Counted from the first letter of the stretch, positions 31,433-41,090 are shown. The stretch is DNA of 64,000 nt from Phototrophicus methaneseepsis (GCF_015500095.1 NZ_CP062983.1:4774001-4838000); one strand, 5' to 3'. The notes: generated by a model not told the origin, from the letters alone. Numbers and translations: made by a program.

Positions 31433-32836
31433 TCATACAACAAATTGCGCTTTCATATCAGGAATATCGACGGTCAGGCCGAAATTGGTCTGCAGCGTTT
31501 GCGCCAGCGCACTCGATGATTCAATCTCGCCATGCACCAAAAACGTACGCTCTGGCTTTTGCTGCATCGCACCAACCCAGCCCAGCAACTCGTCACGGTC
31601 AGCATGGCCGCTGAACCCATTGAGGACTTCAACGTCTGCATTCAGGCGATACTCTTCGCCAAAGATACGCACAATTTCCTGATGTTCCACCATGCGGCGG
31701 CCCAGCGTATGCGGTGCCTGCCAGCCTGTAATCAGAACCGTATTGCGGCTGTCCTCAATCCGATTTTTGAGATGATGCACCACACGGCCAAATTCCGCCA
31801 TGCCGCTCGCGCTGATAATGATACACGGGTCGCGATGGAAGTTGAGCTGTTTGCTCTCCTCCACAGACTGGATATACGTCAGGTCCTCAAAGCCGAAAGG
31901 ATCCGACCGCCCTAACTCCATGACGAAATCGCGCGTCTCCGCATCGTAGACTTCCGGGTGCATGCCGAATACAGCCGTGGTATTCACAGCCAGGGGGCTA
32001 TCTACGTAAATAGGAATGCGTGGAATATCGCCACTGTTCATCAAGCGATGCAGCGTATAGACCAACTGTTGTGTACGCCCGACAGCAAAGGCAGGCACCA
32101 CAATAGAACCATCGCGTTTGTAGGTCTCGTTGACGATGCGCTCCATCTCTTTTTCTGCATCTGGGTAAGGCTCATGAAGGCGATTCCCATACGTACTTTC
32201 CATAATAAGCACGTTAGCGCCCTCTACGGTCATGGGATCACGGATAATCGGGATGCCCTTCCGGCCAAGGTCGCCACTGAAAACAAGGCGTATATCGCGG
32301 TTTGTCTCTCGTTCATGAATATCCAACTGGACAATGGCACTGCCCAGCATGTGCCCTGCATCATAAAACGTCAGTTGCACATCAGGGGCGATTGTCCGCT
32401 TGCGGAAGTATGCCTGTGTGACGAAGTACGTCATCGCCTCGACCACATCTTGCTGAGTATAAAGCGGATCAACAGGCGCTTCACCACGCTTATGACGACG
32501 TTTATTCACATATTCGACGTTGCGTTCCTGAATGTGGGCACTGTCTGCCAGCATGGTCGCGCATAGGTCTCGTGTCGCGGGCGTACAGATAATGTCGCCT
32601 TTGAAGCCGCTCTTCACCAGGTTGGGGATATTACCACTGTGATCAATGTGCGCATGAGAGAGCACCATCACATCAACGGACGACGCATCAAATGGGAGAT
32701 GTAAGTTTTGCTCATACGTTTCATCTCGCTGGCCCTGGAACATGCCACAGTCCAGCAAAATGCGCGTGTCATTCACTTCAATGAGATGCTTGGAACCTGT
32801 TACTGTCCTGGCTGCACCATAAAAACCGAGCCGCAT
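31433..32836 (-). CDS. Metallo-beta-lactamase / beta-CASP RNA hydrolase
   Basis: 467 aa from the ATG at 32836 (MRLGFYGAARTVTGSKHL), the family's usual start; the 15-residue extension to 32881 is not. MBL motifs: LSHAHIDHSGNIP (HxHxDH), YDAGHMLGS and FSGDLGR. A beta-CASP region follows with STYGNRLHEP, VVPAFAVGRTQQLVYTL, ISASGMAEFGRVVHHL and GFSGHADRDELLGW. This matches the bacterial homologues of CPSF-73 that process or degrade RNA in the cytoplasm. Both zinc sites appear complete. On the same strand as the genes on either side. Confidence 0.9.
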   Translation of the reverse strand: MRLGFYGAARTVTGSKHLIEVNDTRILLDCGMFQGQRDETYEQNLHLPFDASSVDVMVLSHAHIDHSGNIPNLVKSGFKGDIICTPATRDLCATMLADSAHIQERNVEYVNKRRHKRGEAPVDPLYTQQDVVEAMTYFVTQAYFRKRTIAPDVQLTFYDAGHMLGSAIVQLDIHERETNRDIRLVFSGDLGRKGIPIIRDPMTVEGANVLIMESTYGNRLHEPYPDAEKEMERIVNETYKRDGSIVVPAFAVGRTQQLVYTLHRLMNSGDIPRIPIYVDSPLAVNTTAVFGMHPEVYDAETRDFVMELGRSDPFGFEDLTYIQSVEESKQLNFHRDPCIIISASGMAEFGRVVHHLKNRIEDSRNTVLITGWQAPHTLGRRMVEHQEIVRIFGEEYRLNADVEVLNGFSGHADRDELLGWVGAMQQKPERTFLVHGEIESSSALAQTLQTNFGLTVDIPDMKAQFVV

Positions 32837-32948
32837 AATTGTCCTTATCTCCTGTGTGAATCTGCCCCTATTGTACGCCAATATGCCGCCCAGAGCCGTT
32901 CAAAGATCAGGATGTAAGCTGGATTCTATCTCATGAGAAGGAACGAAC

Positions 32949-34097
32949 TTACGAAGACGATCCATTCATCTGGTGGATGACATCAAGAATCGCCTCACCA
33001 TATTGGTTTAAGCGCCATTCCCCCATGCCATTGATTGCAGACAAGGCGTTCATATTCAAAGGCATCTCTTCAGCAATCGTCCATAGGATCTGTTTGGGCA
33101 AGACCAGGCTGCTGTCGATGGCACGTTGTTCAGCGGTTTCTTTACGCCATGCGTGCAACGCGGAATAGCGCTCAACAATAATAGGCTTACGGCGTTCAAC
33201 CCGTGGCGGGCGCGGTGGCTTGTTATCCTGTGCGCGCTCAATGGCTTCCAGAATGTCGCTACCATACTCGCGAACATAATAACCAGACAAATCCCGCAGG
33301 TTAAACAGATCGGTCAGATTCGCCGGGGGCCTTTGGGCCATATAAATCATCGTTTTGTTGGTGAAGACCTTGTAAGGCGGCACATCTTCTTCCTGGGCGA
33401 TGGCATCTCGCACAAGATATAGCTCCTTGAGGAAGGTCATCTCCCGCCGATTGAGCGCACGCGGACGTCCAATCTTCCAATAGCCATCCGGGTCAAAAGC
33501 TTTTTCTTCCACATCAATCAGCATCAAATCCCTGAAGACTTCTTGTGCTTCCTCCAGGTGGCCTGTCTTGATGAGCCGCTCTTCCAGAGCATCGCGCAAA
33601 CGCGGCAGATAGTGCGTATCCATTTGCGCGTAGATCAGGCTGTCCTGCGGCAGAGGGCGCTGCCCCCAATCATCCAACTGATGGCGCTTATCCACTGTCA
33701 CATCGAAGAACTCGTGCAGCATATCCCCCAGGCCAACAGAAGGAATCCCCAAAACACGCGCCGCCAGCATCGTATCGAACACATTCGCGATGCCGAAATC
33801 AAAATCACGCTGCATGCAGATTAAGTCATATTCTGCCGCGTGGAAGATTTTCTCAATAGCTGGGTTGAGCAGTAAATCGCCGAGGGGCTGCATATCATCA
33901 ATAGCCAGAGGGTCAATGATATAGTCTTGTTGGCGCGTCGAAAGCTGCACCAAACAGACCCGGCCTCGATACGCGTGCATACTGTTGGATTCCGTATCGA
34001 GCGCGATCAATGTTTCCTGAGAAAGTCTTTGGACCAGAGTGCGCAGGTCGTTTGTGTTGTCGATGTAAATTGCTGCCGGGAGCTTCGGCACACTCAT
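32949..34097 (-). CDS. rnd: Ribonuclease D
   Basis: 382 aa. DEDDy 3'-5' exonuclease domain in the first 200 residues: IALDTESNSMHAYRGRVCL (Exo I), FHAAEYDLICMQRDF (Exo II) and YAQMDTHYLPRLRDAL (Exo III with the tyrosine). An HRDC domain follows (FLKELYLVRDAIAQEEDVPP, TDLFNLRDLSG), with a second HRDC-like module at the C-terminus (LSAINGMGEWRLNQYG). The family trims tRNA and other small RNA precursors. The start overlaps the corA stop by 4 bp (ATGA), showing an operon with corA upstream. Confidence 0.93.
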   Translation of the reverse strand: MSVPKLPAAIYIDNTNDLRTLVQRLSQETLIALDTESNSMHAYRGRVCLVQLSTRQQDYIIDPLAIDDMQPLGDLLLNPAIEKIFHAAEYDLICMQRDFDFGIANVFDTMLAARVLGIPSVGLGDMLHEFFDVTVDKRHQLDDWGQRPLPQDSLIYAQMDTHYLPRLRDALEERLIKTGHLEEAQEVFRDLMLIDVEEKAFDPDGYWKIGRPRALNRREMTFLKELYLVRDAIAQEEDVPPYKVFTNKTMIYMAQRPPANLTDLFNLRDLSGYYVREYGSDILEAIERAQDNKPPRPPRVERRKPIIVERYSALHAWRKETAEQRAIDSSLVLPKQILWTIAEEMPLNMNALSAINGMGEWRLNQYGEAILDVIHQMNGSSS

Positions 34098-35023
34098 AAC
34101 CAGTTTCGCTTCCTGAAATACCAGAGCATCACTAACGAAATAAGGACCATGAAAACGGCAATAAGCCAGAAAGAATTTGGGTCCTGTCTGAATTCTGGCT
34201 GACCCGGCAGAGGAACGTTCATCCCATAAATGCTTGAGATCAACGTCAGAGGCAGCATGATAACGCTAATCACCGTCAGGATACGCATCACCTCATTGAT
34301 ACGATGGCTCGCCAGCGTATCAACCGTATCTGCCAGGCTGGTGATAATTTCATAATTTTCATCGACAATATCACGCGCTTTATAAAGGTGGTCAGCAATA
34401 TCGCCGAAGTATTCTTCCAGGTCTTCATGAATAATCGGATGCTCAACCTGTTCCAACTGCTCTACAATGGGCACCTGCTGGCGGATAATCCGACGCAATG
34501 CAATCACATCTCGCCGCACAAGGGAAATCTCACGAATAACCTCGCGCGTATCCCTTGTAAAGATGTCTTCCTCTATATCACGGATATTCCCATCGACCTT
34601 GCGCAGGATTGGCAGCACATAATCTACCAATTGGTCGATAATGGTATAGAAAGCATGGTTGGCCCCACGTCCCAGTAACCGCTGACGCTGCAACTCATCG
34701 TCTTCGCACAATTCATAGAGCGTCGTCAAAGGTTTGAGGACGCCATCGTGCACAGTCACCACATACCCACGTCCAATGATTAGATCAACTTCGCGCGGGC
34801 GAGATAACGATAAGCGTTTATCAAACAGCGGGAAATGCATGACGACAAATAGGTAATTGTCATCAACATCGATTTTAGGGCGCTCCATTGGGCTGCGGAC
34901 ATCCTCCAGGTTCAGAGGATGGATATACGGAAAGCGCTCCTGCAAATTTTCGACGTCTGCTGGAGTTGGATGGATGATGTCGATCCAGGTGACTGAACCG
35001 TATGTTAGCGTTTGTGTCCCCAT
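34094..35023 (-). CDS. corA: CorA-type magnesium/cobalt transporter
   Basis: 309 aa. Large N-terminal cytoplasmic domain (VTWIDIIHPTPADVENL, HPLNLEDVRSPMERPKID), a long helix, then two C-terminal membrane segments. The first ends in the signature YGMN (SSIYGMNVPLPG); the second is FWLIAVFMVLISLVMLWYF, followed by the basic RKRNWL. The family forms pentameric Mg2+ channels gated by cytoplasmic Mg2+. Overlaps rnd by 4 bp. The upstream 549-bp gap separates it from the divergent Rieske operon. Confidence 0.93.
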   Translation of the reverse strand: MGTQTLTYGSVTWIDIIHPTPADVENLQERFPYIHPLNLEDVRSPMERPKIDVDDNYLFVVMHFPLFDKRLSLSRPREVDLIIGRGYVVTVHDGVLKPLTTLYELCEDDELQRQRLLGRGANHAFYTIIDQLVDYVLPILRKVDGNIRDIEEDIFTRDTREVIREISLVRRDVIALRRIIRQQVPIVEQLEQVEHPIIHEDLEEYFGDIADHLYKARDIVDENYEIITSLADTVDTLASHRINEVMRILTVISVIMLPLTLISSIYGMNVPLPGQPEFRQDPNSFWLIAVFMVLISLVMLWYFRKRNWL

Positions 35024-35329
35024 GTTTCATATTATGGTCCCCGTTCGGAACCTAAGCAATAGTCAAACACATGTATTCCATTGTTAATACGTCCAGAAAA
35101 CACCCTATTTCCCAGCCGCCTATAAAGATTTCACCGACTTTGTGATACTATTTGAGACGTAGAAAAACGAATTGTGCGAATCCTGTTACATGCCTTAACA
35201 ACTGAACATAGCAATACATATCCTCGCAGCCATAGCCTGGATACAAGAGTTGCGATAATAAGTTCGTTATATCACAATTAAGACGAAAGGCGGAGGCGCA
35301 AAATCCGCCGAAAGGTCTATAAGCGGCTT

Positions 35330-35358
35330 TTGACTTCACTCTCATCCTGTGCTATATT
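35330..35358 (+). promoter_or_regulatory. Sigma-70-like promoter of the Rieske/cytochrome b operon
   Basis: TTGACT (35330-35335), a 17-nt spacer and TATATT (35353-35358). The expected transcript starts near 35365 and has a leader of about 200 nt before the Rieske gene. The rest of the 549-base gap (35024-35572) holds no gene that I can support; a short GGCGGA/TCCGCC hairpin lies at about 35290-35310. Confidence 0.7.
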
Positions 35359-35572
35359 TCATGCGAGTACATTTGTGACATTTTTCGCATATGACTTGTA
35401 TTTCGTCGTTGGCAATGACGCTTTACGGTCCCAAATACATCACAGCACCCATTCTTGCTAATTGGTTGTAAAGTGGTCATAATTACGAACAATCAAATTA
35501 CGAATAACCAATCCACAACCAACCTCATCTCAACTGAGGCTGTTATGTCCAAACATAGAGGAGCCTAGCTGT

Positions 35573-36169
35573 ATGGCAACAACCACAAAACCTGTTCAGC
35601 GGGCAAGTGTTGCACGACCATCTGCAAATGCAAACCAAGCATCTGTGGATGCTGCAGCACCGACTCGCCGTGAATTTATGTATTACATATGGGGCGCCTC
35701 AATCGCGCTTTTGCTCGGTCAGGCAGGGGCTGGGTTCGTGTGGTTTACCTTCCCCCGCTTCCGGGAAGGCGAATTTGGTGGTATTTTCCCCTATAATCCG
35801 GCAGATCTGCCGTCAACTGGGGCAGCACCAGAGTGGGTTGCGGCTGGGCGTTTCCACATCAGCAACACACAGGATGGGCTGCTAGCCCTATATGGTGTTT
35901 GTACACATCTCGGTTGCCTGCCTAAATGGACCCCGTCGAATGTCCGCTTCGAGTGCCCATGCCATGGTTCGAAGTTCACAGCCTATGGTAACTATATCGA
36001 AGGCCCTGCACCACGTGGCCTAGATCGGTTCAAGACCACAATCGTCTTCTTGGACGGTACCACAGCAGAAACTGATACCGATGGTGGGCCGATCCCGATC
36101 CCCGCAGATAAATCCATTGCGGAAATTCGTGTCGATACGGGCGCGAAGATTACTGGGCCATCGCATTAA
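35573..36169 (+). CDS. qcrA: Rieske [2Fe-2S] subunit of a bc-type quinol oxidoreductase
   Basis: 198 aa, ATG preceded by GAGGAG. The N-terminus is cytoplasmic and alanine-rich, then TRREFMYYIWGASIALLLG starts the membrane anchor (about 31-58). Cluster-binding motifs CTHLGC (110-115) and CPCHGSKF (128-135) are complete; C110, H112, C128 and H131 are the expected ligands and C115/C130 the disulfide. It passes electrons from quinol to cytochrome c in a complex with the cytochrome b encoded next. First gene of the operon, 40 bp before cytochrome b. Confidence 0.95.
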   Translation: MATTTKPVQRASVARPSANANQASVDAAAPTRREFMYYIWGASIALLLGQAGAGFVWFTFPRFREGEFGGIFPYNPADLPSTGAAPEWVAAGRFHISNTQDGLLALYGVCTHLGCLPKWTPSNVRFECPCHGSKFTAYGNYIEGPAPRGLDRFKTTIVFLDGTTAETDTDGGPIPIPADKSIAEIRVDTGAKITGPSH

Positions 36170-36209
36170 GCGGTTTTGCAGCTAGAACAACAAGAGAGGT
36201 GCTGGACTA

Positions 36210-38120
36210 ATGTCGATTCTTCCATTTCCTTCTTTCCTTGACGATGTAAAGGAAAAGGGATTGCGTAAAGCCATGGCTGAAGGCATCAACGAAACCGTTG
36301 AGCGCATCACCGTTGGTATGAATATCCAGGATATCCGCGAGGCGCTACGTGGCGAACCACCTAGCCGTCGCCCTAATCCGCGTTTGCAGCCGCACGCAGA
36401 TGGTTTCTGGTTACATATGCGCCCTGGTTACTACCACCGGGACGTAACGGGCGTCTACCCGACGTTCCGTTTGGGCTGGCTCTCCACGTATTTCGTCGTG
36501 TTCGAGACGATTACGGGTGTGCTGCTCATGGGTTGGTATACGCCTTCCCCACAAATTGCCTATGGCAACATGTTGAGCATTCTCAACAACGTGCCGCTCG
36601 GCCAATTTATGCGTGATATGCACCGCCTTGGTGCCGAAGCGATGGTGATTATCGTCGCCTTGCATATGATGCGAACGTGGATCACAGGTAGTTATAAGAA
36701 GCCACGACAATTTACGTGGTTTACTGGCCTGATCCTACTGGTGCTGACAGGTCTGCTCAGCTTCACAGGCTATCTGCTCCCTTGGGACCAGTTGTCGTTG
36801 TGGGCTGTGACGATCGGTGCATCCATGACTGAAGCAACGCCCGTCATCGGTGAACAGGTCAACCTGATCTTCCGAGGCGCGCCAGAACTAGGCGCAAACG
36901 GTCTGTTACGCTTCTATCTGGTGCATGTCCTGTTGCTGCCGCTTATTTTGTATATCTTCGTGGGGGTCCATTATTACAAGGTCATTATTCATGGGCACAG
37001 TCTCCCACCGCAGTTGGAAAACATCGGTGAAGATACGGCCAAGCGTGTCCCCCTGGATAAGCGCGTTTACTACATCCCGGATATCTTAACCAACGAAATC
37101 ACGTGGATCGCCGTTACAACGCTTATCATGACGATCTTGTGCATTTGGTTCTACCATGCACCGTTGGAAAATCATGCGAACCCGCAGGTAACGCCGCTCG
37201 GCACAACAGCGCCGTGGTACTTCTTGTGGATTCAGGGTGCGCTGAAGCTCGGCGATAAGTTCTTCTGGGGTCTTGTCTTCCCGACAGCGATGTTAGGCTT
37301 GCTGGCCGCTATCCCCTACCTGGATGTTGGCCCAAGTCGCCGCTATGCTCATCGTCGCTGGATGCTCTCCGCAGCAATGGGCCTGATCTCCTTTGCGACT
37401 ATCCTGAGTTATATGGGTCTGCCAGAATTCGCCGTTGCGACTGCTGCGGAAACAGAAATTCTCCATGATCTGACGAAGGAACCTGCTCATAATGCGGTTG
37501 GTGCTGCTCGTACCATCCCCTTCGATCAAGCTGTTGTCGGCATGTATACGACAGAACAGTTCGAAGCGGTAGAAGGCCAATCAGAGCGCGATGCCGTCGC
37601 CCAGTTCGAGGCTGATCTGCGCGAAACGTACAACCTGTATACAACCGGGCAGATCGAAGCTCTGGGAGAAGGTACAGATCCGGCAGAGCTCACCATCAGA
37701 GAAACCAGCGTCTATGGCGCTATGGAAACAGCTTTGTCTGAAGGCCATCTGGCAAGCGGCAGCATCCCGGCCCGCTTCAGCCTGGTCCCAAGCGACGCAC
37801 CAGAATTGGCTGCAGTGCTGCATGAGCTGAAGGAAGAAATCGAAAACCGCTCTCGTGAACTGCCCAACGCCTGGGGTGCGATCATCATCACACCTGCCCA
37901 GGGCAACCTGCGTCGCATTGATCTGGTTATCAGTTGGGATACTGTTGTTGTCGATGCGGGTGAACCTGAAGTGGATGAAAACGGGAATCCGGTATACGTC
38001 TATCAAACGGACCCAGTCACCGACGAAACGCTATTAGATGAAAACGGCGAGCCGATCATCGAGCGCAGCGTCGCAACAGAGCACATTTACTTGCACGAAG
38101 ATTCGGCTTACTTCGACTAA
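36210..38120 (+). CDS. qcrB: Cytochrome b with long C-terminal soluble extension
   Basis: 636 aa. The haem ligands are probably H138/H152 and H239/H254. Fourteen residues separate the second pair, as in b6-type proteins. Helices include LGWLSTYFVVFETITGVLL, FTGLILLVLTGLLSFTGYLLPWD and FYLVHVLLLPLILYIFVGVHYYK; the quinol-site region reads TAPWYFLWIQG where PEWY is usual. Membrane helices end at about residue 402. The remaining 230 or so residues form an acidic soluble domain unlike cytochrome b (RFSLVPSDAPELAAVL, AWGAIIITPAQGNL, DLVISWDTVVVDAG). It has no haem-binding CxxCH motif. It works with the Rieske protein and the cytochrome c encoded on either side. Confidence 0.93.
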   Translation: MSILPFPSFLDDVKEKGLRKAMAEGINETVERITVGMNIQDIREALRGEPPSRRPNPRLQPHADGFWLHMRPGYYHRDVTGVYPTFRLGWLSTYFVVFETITGVLLMGWYTPSPQIAYGNMLSILNNVPLGQFMRDMHRLGAEAMVIIVALHMMRTWITGSYKKPRQFTWFTGLILLVLTGLLSFTGYLLPWDQLSLWAVTIGASMTEATPVIGEQVNLIFRGAPELGANGLLRFYLVHVLLLPLILYIFVGVHYYKVIIHGHSLPPQLENIGEDTAKRVPLDKRVYYIPDILTNEITWIAVTTLIMTILCIWFYHAPLENHANPQVTPLGTTAPWYFLWIQGALKLGDKFFWGLVFPTAMLGLLAAIPYLDVGPSRRYAHRRWMLSAAMGLISFATILSYMGLPEFAVATAAETEILHDLTKEPAHNAVGAARTIPFDQAVVGMYTTEQFEAVEGQSERDAVAQFEADLRETYNLYTTGQIEALGEGTDPAELTIRETSVYGAMETALSEGHLASGSIPARFSLVPSDAPELAAVLHELKEEIENRSRELPNAWGAIIITPAQGNLRRIDLVISWDTVVVDAGEPEVDENGNPVYVYQTDPVTDETLLDENGEPIIERSVATEHIYLHEDSAYFD

Positions 38121-38137
38121 AAGAGGACGGGAGGCGC

Positions 38138-39616
38138 ATGAAAGGCTTCTTGAAAAATTTTATCATCCCGACGCTTGAAGGGCGTATCCTGACGGGCATC
38201 GTCGCCTTCGTGGCGCTCATGATCCTGCTGGGATGGGTTGCAATCAATGAACCAGCCCGTATGGCTGCCTTTGAAGATCAGCACCTTGGGCGTTCAATCG
38301 AACGTGGTGCAGAACTTTTCGCGGCCAACTGTTCAACGTGTCATGGACCTAATGGTCTCGGTAGTGCAGAACGCGCACCCGGCCTGAATAATCCACACTT
38401 GTTTGGTTATGACTACCTGGCCCTCGTCAATGCGGATGTTTCATCGTATGAACGCCAAATTGATGACTTGAATGACCAGCTTGGAGACCTTCTCGGTGTG
38501 GAATCGGGTGAAGATGCACGTGAAGGTGAGCGTAATGAGCTCTTTGCGGAAATCGCAACTCTCGACCGTAATACGGATGAAGGTGCAGCTCGTGCAGTAG
38601 AAATTGCCGAGCGCATCGAAGAGATCAACGCGCTGACAGATACAAATAACGAAGCGCTGCAAGCACAATATCAGGACTTGGCATCTCAACTAGAGAGCGA
38701 AGATCTGACTGATGATGAGCGTGCCGATATTCAGGAGCAGATCAACGCCCTGCTCTCACAGAATATCCCGCTGCATATCAGTGTGCTGGAATCCGATTTG
38801 GAGCCGCTCTATACTGAGCGTTCAGAAGAGCTTGCAGCATTGGAACCAGCATTTATCGCCGGGTACCTACCGGGCCTTCAGGATGCGATGGCCTCCGGCG
38901 ATGAACGTGCCGTTTCAGCAATCTTGCAAGAGCACACATCCCGTCTGGCGCAAAATGGCTTCGGCGGTGACCTGGGCAGCTACATCACCACCACGCTGAT
39001 TCATGGTCGTCCTGGCAGCCAGTACATCTGGGGTAATAGCCAGATGGTGGCCTGGTCACAACGTGGCGGTGGCCCACTGCGCGATGATGAAATTGAGGAT
39101 ATTCGCAACTACATCCTCAATTGGGATCGTGGCGATGAGTGGACGCTGGAAGACTTATACGCTGTACAGCAGTTCGGTAAGCTGCCGGGTGGCACAGGCG
39201 CTGGTGGTGGCGAAGACGTCACGAGACTGGCTGATGATCCGTACAATTCGGATGTCGTGACCATAACAGAAGCCCTGGCCGATGTCGAAGGCGATGCCGA
39301 ACGTGGTGAAGCAATCTACACAGGTAGTGCCCTGACAGAAGTAGGCTCACGGTTGGGCTGTGGCAGTTGTCATATTGGTGGCGCTGCTGCCCCGAACACC
39401 ACGGATCAGTGGGAATCCATTCACAGTGACATTCTCAATCAGTCCCAGTTCGCGGGTTATACAGCTGAACAGTACATCGTTGAAAGCATCATCTACCCGA
39501 ATGCTTACATCGTCGAAGGTTGGACTGCTGGCGCAATGCCGCAGGACTTTGACCAGCAGCTTAGCCTGCAGGATATGGCCGATATCATCGCCTATATCGC
39601 AAGCTACGGCGAGTAA
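38138..39616 (+). CDS. Membrane-anchored di-haem cytochrome c of the bc complex
   Basis: 492 aa. An N-terminal anchor (ILTGIVAFVALMILLGWVA, about 17-35) is followed by haem site 1, CSTCH (65-69). A helical, charged insertion of about 150 residues (YERQIDDLNDQLGDLLG, DLASQLESEDLTDDERA) follows before the domain resumes; GNSQMVAWSQRGGGPL holds a likely methionine ligand. Haem site 2 is CGSCH (408-412), with Met in GAMPQDF. The second domain resembles that of the next cytochrome gene (YTAEQYIVESIIYPNAYIVEG). By position it is the electron acceptor of the Rieske/cytochrome b pair. The predicted coiled coil inside a cytochrome domain is unusual. A strong terminator follows. Confidence 0.9.
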   Translation: MKGFLKNFIIPTLEGRILTGIVAFVALMILLGWVAINEPARMAAFEDQHLGRSIERGAELFAANCSTCHGPNGLGSAERAPGLNNPHLFGYDYLALVNADVSSYERQIDDLNDQLGDLLGVESGEDAREGERNELFAEIATLDRNTDEGAARAVEIAERIEEINALTDTNNEALQAQYQDLASQLESEDLTDDERADIQEQINALLSQNIPLHISVLESDLEPLYTERSEELAALEPAFIAGYLPGLQDAMASGDERAVSAILQEHTSRLAQNGFGGDLGSYITTTLIHGRPGSQYIWGNSQMVAWSQRGGGPLRDDEIEDIRNYILNWDRGDEWTLEDLYAVQQFGKLPGGTGAGGGEDVTRLADDPYNSDVVTITEALADVEGDAERGEAIYTGSALTEVGSRLGCGSCHIGGAAAPNTTDQWESIHSDILNQSQFAGYTAEQYIVESIIYPNAYIVEGWTAGAMPQDFDQQLSLQDMADIIAYIASYGE

Positions 39617-39670
39617 GTACCAGCGAATAAGAATCTAGTTAACGCCGTTCGCGCAAGCTAGCATCTCTAA

Positions 39671-39702
39671 AGCCCCTGACCTATTATGGCAGGGGCTTTT
39701 TG
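39671..39702 (+). terminator. Rho-independent terminator of the bc operon
   Basis: AGCCCCTG (39671-39678) pairs with CAGGGGCT (39690-39697), followed by a T run. It separates the bc operon from the next cytochrome gene, whose start lies 15 bp downstream. Confidence 0.85.
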
Positions 39703-39716
39703 CTAGGAGATCGACT

Positions 39717-40505
39717 ATGATTGAATCCTTACATTGCCATACCGTACAAAAACAACGTGGCAATCCCCTGCTTATACTGCTTATTTTGCTTACCGTGATC
39801 TGCGTGCATCTTGGCGTCATGCCCACACAGGCACAGGATGAGGCTTCTGATGAAGCTTCCAACGAATCATCAACAGAAACAAGCACCTGTACACCTGAGA
39901 TGCTCACTCAAGAGCTAGAGAGCTTCCAAACAGATTATCCTGTTGAAGCTGAAGCCGACGCCGATGCTGCGCTCAGTAATCTATTTCGGCTCGCGATGGT
40001 GTATCAAAAACTGGCGATAGACTGTGGCTACACGCCCACTGAAGAAGAACTTGGGGCGATGATTGATAACACGCTCGCACTGGCGGATGCGGGCACGATC
40101 CTGGCAGCCAATGCTGTCGGCGTCGATACAGAAGCCATCGTCGCTGAGCTAGAGACCGTCACAGGCGATTCATTCACCGGGCAGTTGCTCTACAATGGGA
40201 TTGAGGAAGCGCTCGACGGTAATGCGCTGGGATGTTCCGGGTGCCATGTGAGCGACACAGCCCCACCGACAGAAAGCACCTGGACGCGCGTCGTAGAGGA
40301 ACGCCTGCCGCTACCGCAGTTCGATGGTTACACCGATACACATTATCTTGTGGAATCTATCCTGCACCCCAACTACTACGTTGTAGAAGGTTTTGCCCCC
40401 AATCTCATGCCCACGACATATGGGCAGCGAATGGACATCCAGCAGCTAGCAGACCTGGTTGCGTACCTCATGAGCCAGGACCAACTGCCCGAAGAGGACG
40501 AATAG
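39717..40505 (+). CDS. Secreted mono-haem cytochrome c
   Basis: 262 aa. The ATG at 39717 has AGGAG 9 nt upstream. A hydrophobic export signal (LLILLILLTVICVHLGV) ends near TQAQ, followed by a Ser/Glu-rich linker. The N-terminal half (CTPEMLTQELESFQTDYPV onward) is helical and of unknown role. One haem site, CSGCH, lies at about residue 175; a methionine in APNLMPTTYG is the probable sixth ligand. The haem domain matches the second domain of the preceding di-haem cytochrome (YTDTHYLVESILHPNYYVVEG), so it arose from it or from a common module. It probably carries electrons outside the membrane. Confidence 0.88.
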   Translation: MIESLHCHTVQKQRGNPLLILLILLTVICVHLGVMPTQAQDEASDEASNESSTETSTCTPEMLTQELESFQTDYPVEAEADADAALSNLFRLAMVYQKLAIDCGYTPTEEELGAMIDNTLALADAGTILAANAVGVDTEAIVAELETVTGDSFTGQLLYNGIEEALDGNALGCSGCHVSDTAPPTESTWTRVVEERLPLPQFDGYTDTHYLVESILHPNYYVVEGFAPNLMPTTYGQRMDIQQLADLVAYLMSQDQLPEEDE

Positions 40506-40653
40506 CACCTACCAAAGCGAAGTTATGCTATGGACAGCGGCGCGAACGCGGTAAAATAAGGTCATACAGTATTCGATAGAATAGTATTCAACAGATATGA
40601 TAAGCAACAGATAGCATCTATCTTGATGAATCGCCCACACTGAGGAAGATATT

Positions 40654-40857
40654 ATGCCAATCCGCATGAAATACACGCTTTTTACCCTTGCCGTGCTGTT
40701 GATGAACACAGTCGCTACCCTTGCCCAGGAAGAAGCCGCCGCTGAGGCAGAAGGGGCTCCTCCAGGCGTGAGTATGTTCTTGCTGCTGCTCGGCTTGGGT
40801 GCCATCGCTCTGGTAGGTTATGTAACTGCACGGCGCGATACATCCAACGAATCGTAA
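40654..40857 (+). CDS. Small secreted or membrane protein
   Basis: 67 aa, GAGGAAG 8 nt before the ATG. The N-terminal signal-like segment (YTLFTLAVLLMNTVATLAQ) is followed by an Ala/Glu stretch and a second hydrophobic segment (MFLLLLGLGAIALVGYV) ending in basic residues. It lies between a cytochrome c gene and ccmE. Its size recalls CcmD, but CcmD has no cleavable signal, so I leave it unnamed. Confidence 0.6.
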   Translation: MPIRMKYTLFTLAVLLMNTVATLAQEEAAAEAEGAPPGVSMFLLLLGLGAIALVGYVTARRDTSNES

Positions 40858-40883
40858 TGCTGCATACAACGGCGTCCTAAAAA

Positions 40884-40948
40884 GTGACAATTGTGCGCTT
40901 TGTCACAATTCGTTTACAATTATGGCGTAAAATTCATGGCGTAAAATG
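40884..40948. promoter_or_regulatory. Dyad and tandem repeat upstream of ccmE
   Basis: GTGACAA (40884-40890) and TTGTCAC (40900-40906) form a 7-bp dyad. A 14-bp tandem repeat with the core ATGGCGTAAAAT follows (40922-40948). They lie in the 233-base gap before the maturation operon and may bind a regulator; nothing else is seen in the gap. Confidence 0.35.
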
Positions 40949-41090
40949 ATGCAGATAACATGATTGATGATCTAGCGCTTTTTTGCATTTCAAAGCATGA
41001 TCATATCAAGTGCGTCGATAGCTATGTACGCATATTGTCACTTAAGAACCGCATTTAAACATAAGAACCTATAAAAGATTGGAGCAAGCT

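Noticed and set aside
35148-35345. 65-codon minus-strand frame in the gap before the Rieske operon
   Set aside because: It overlaps the promoter, has no family resemblance and lacks a convincing start.
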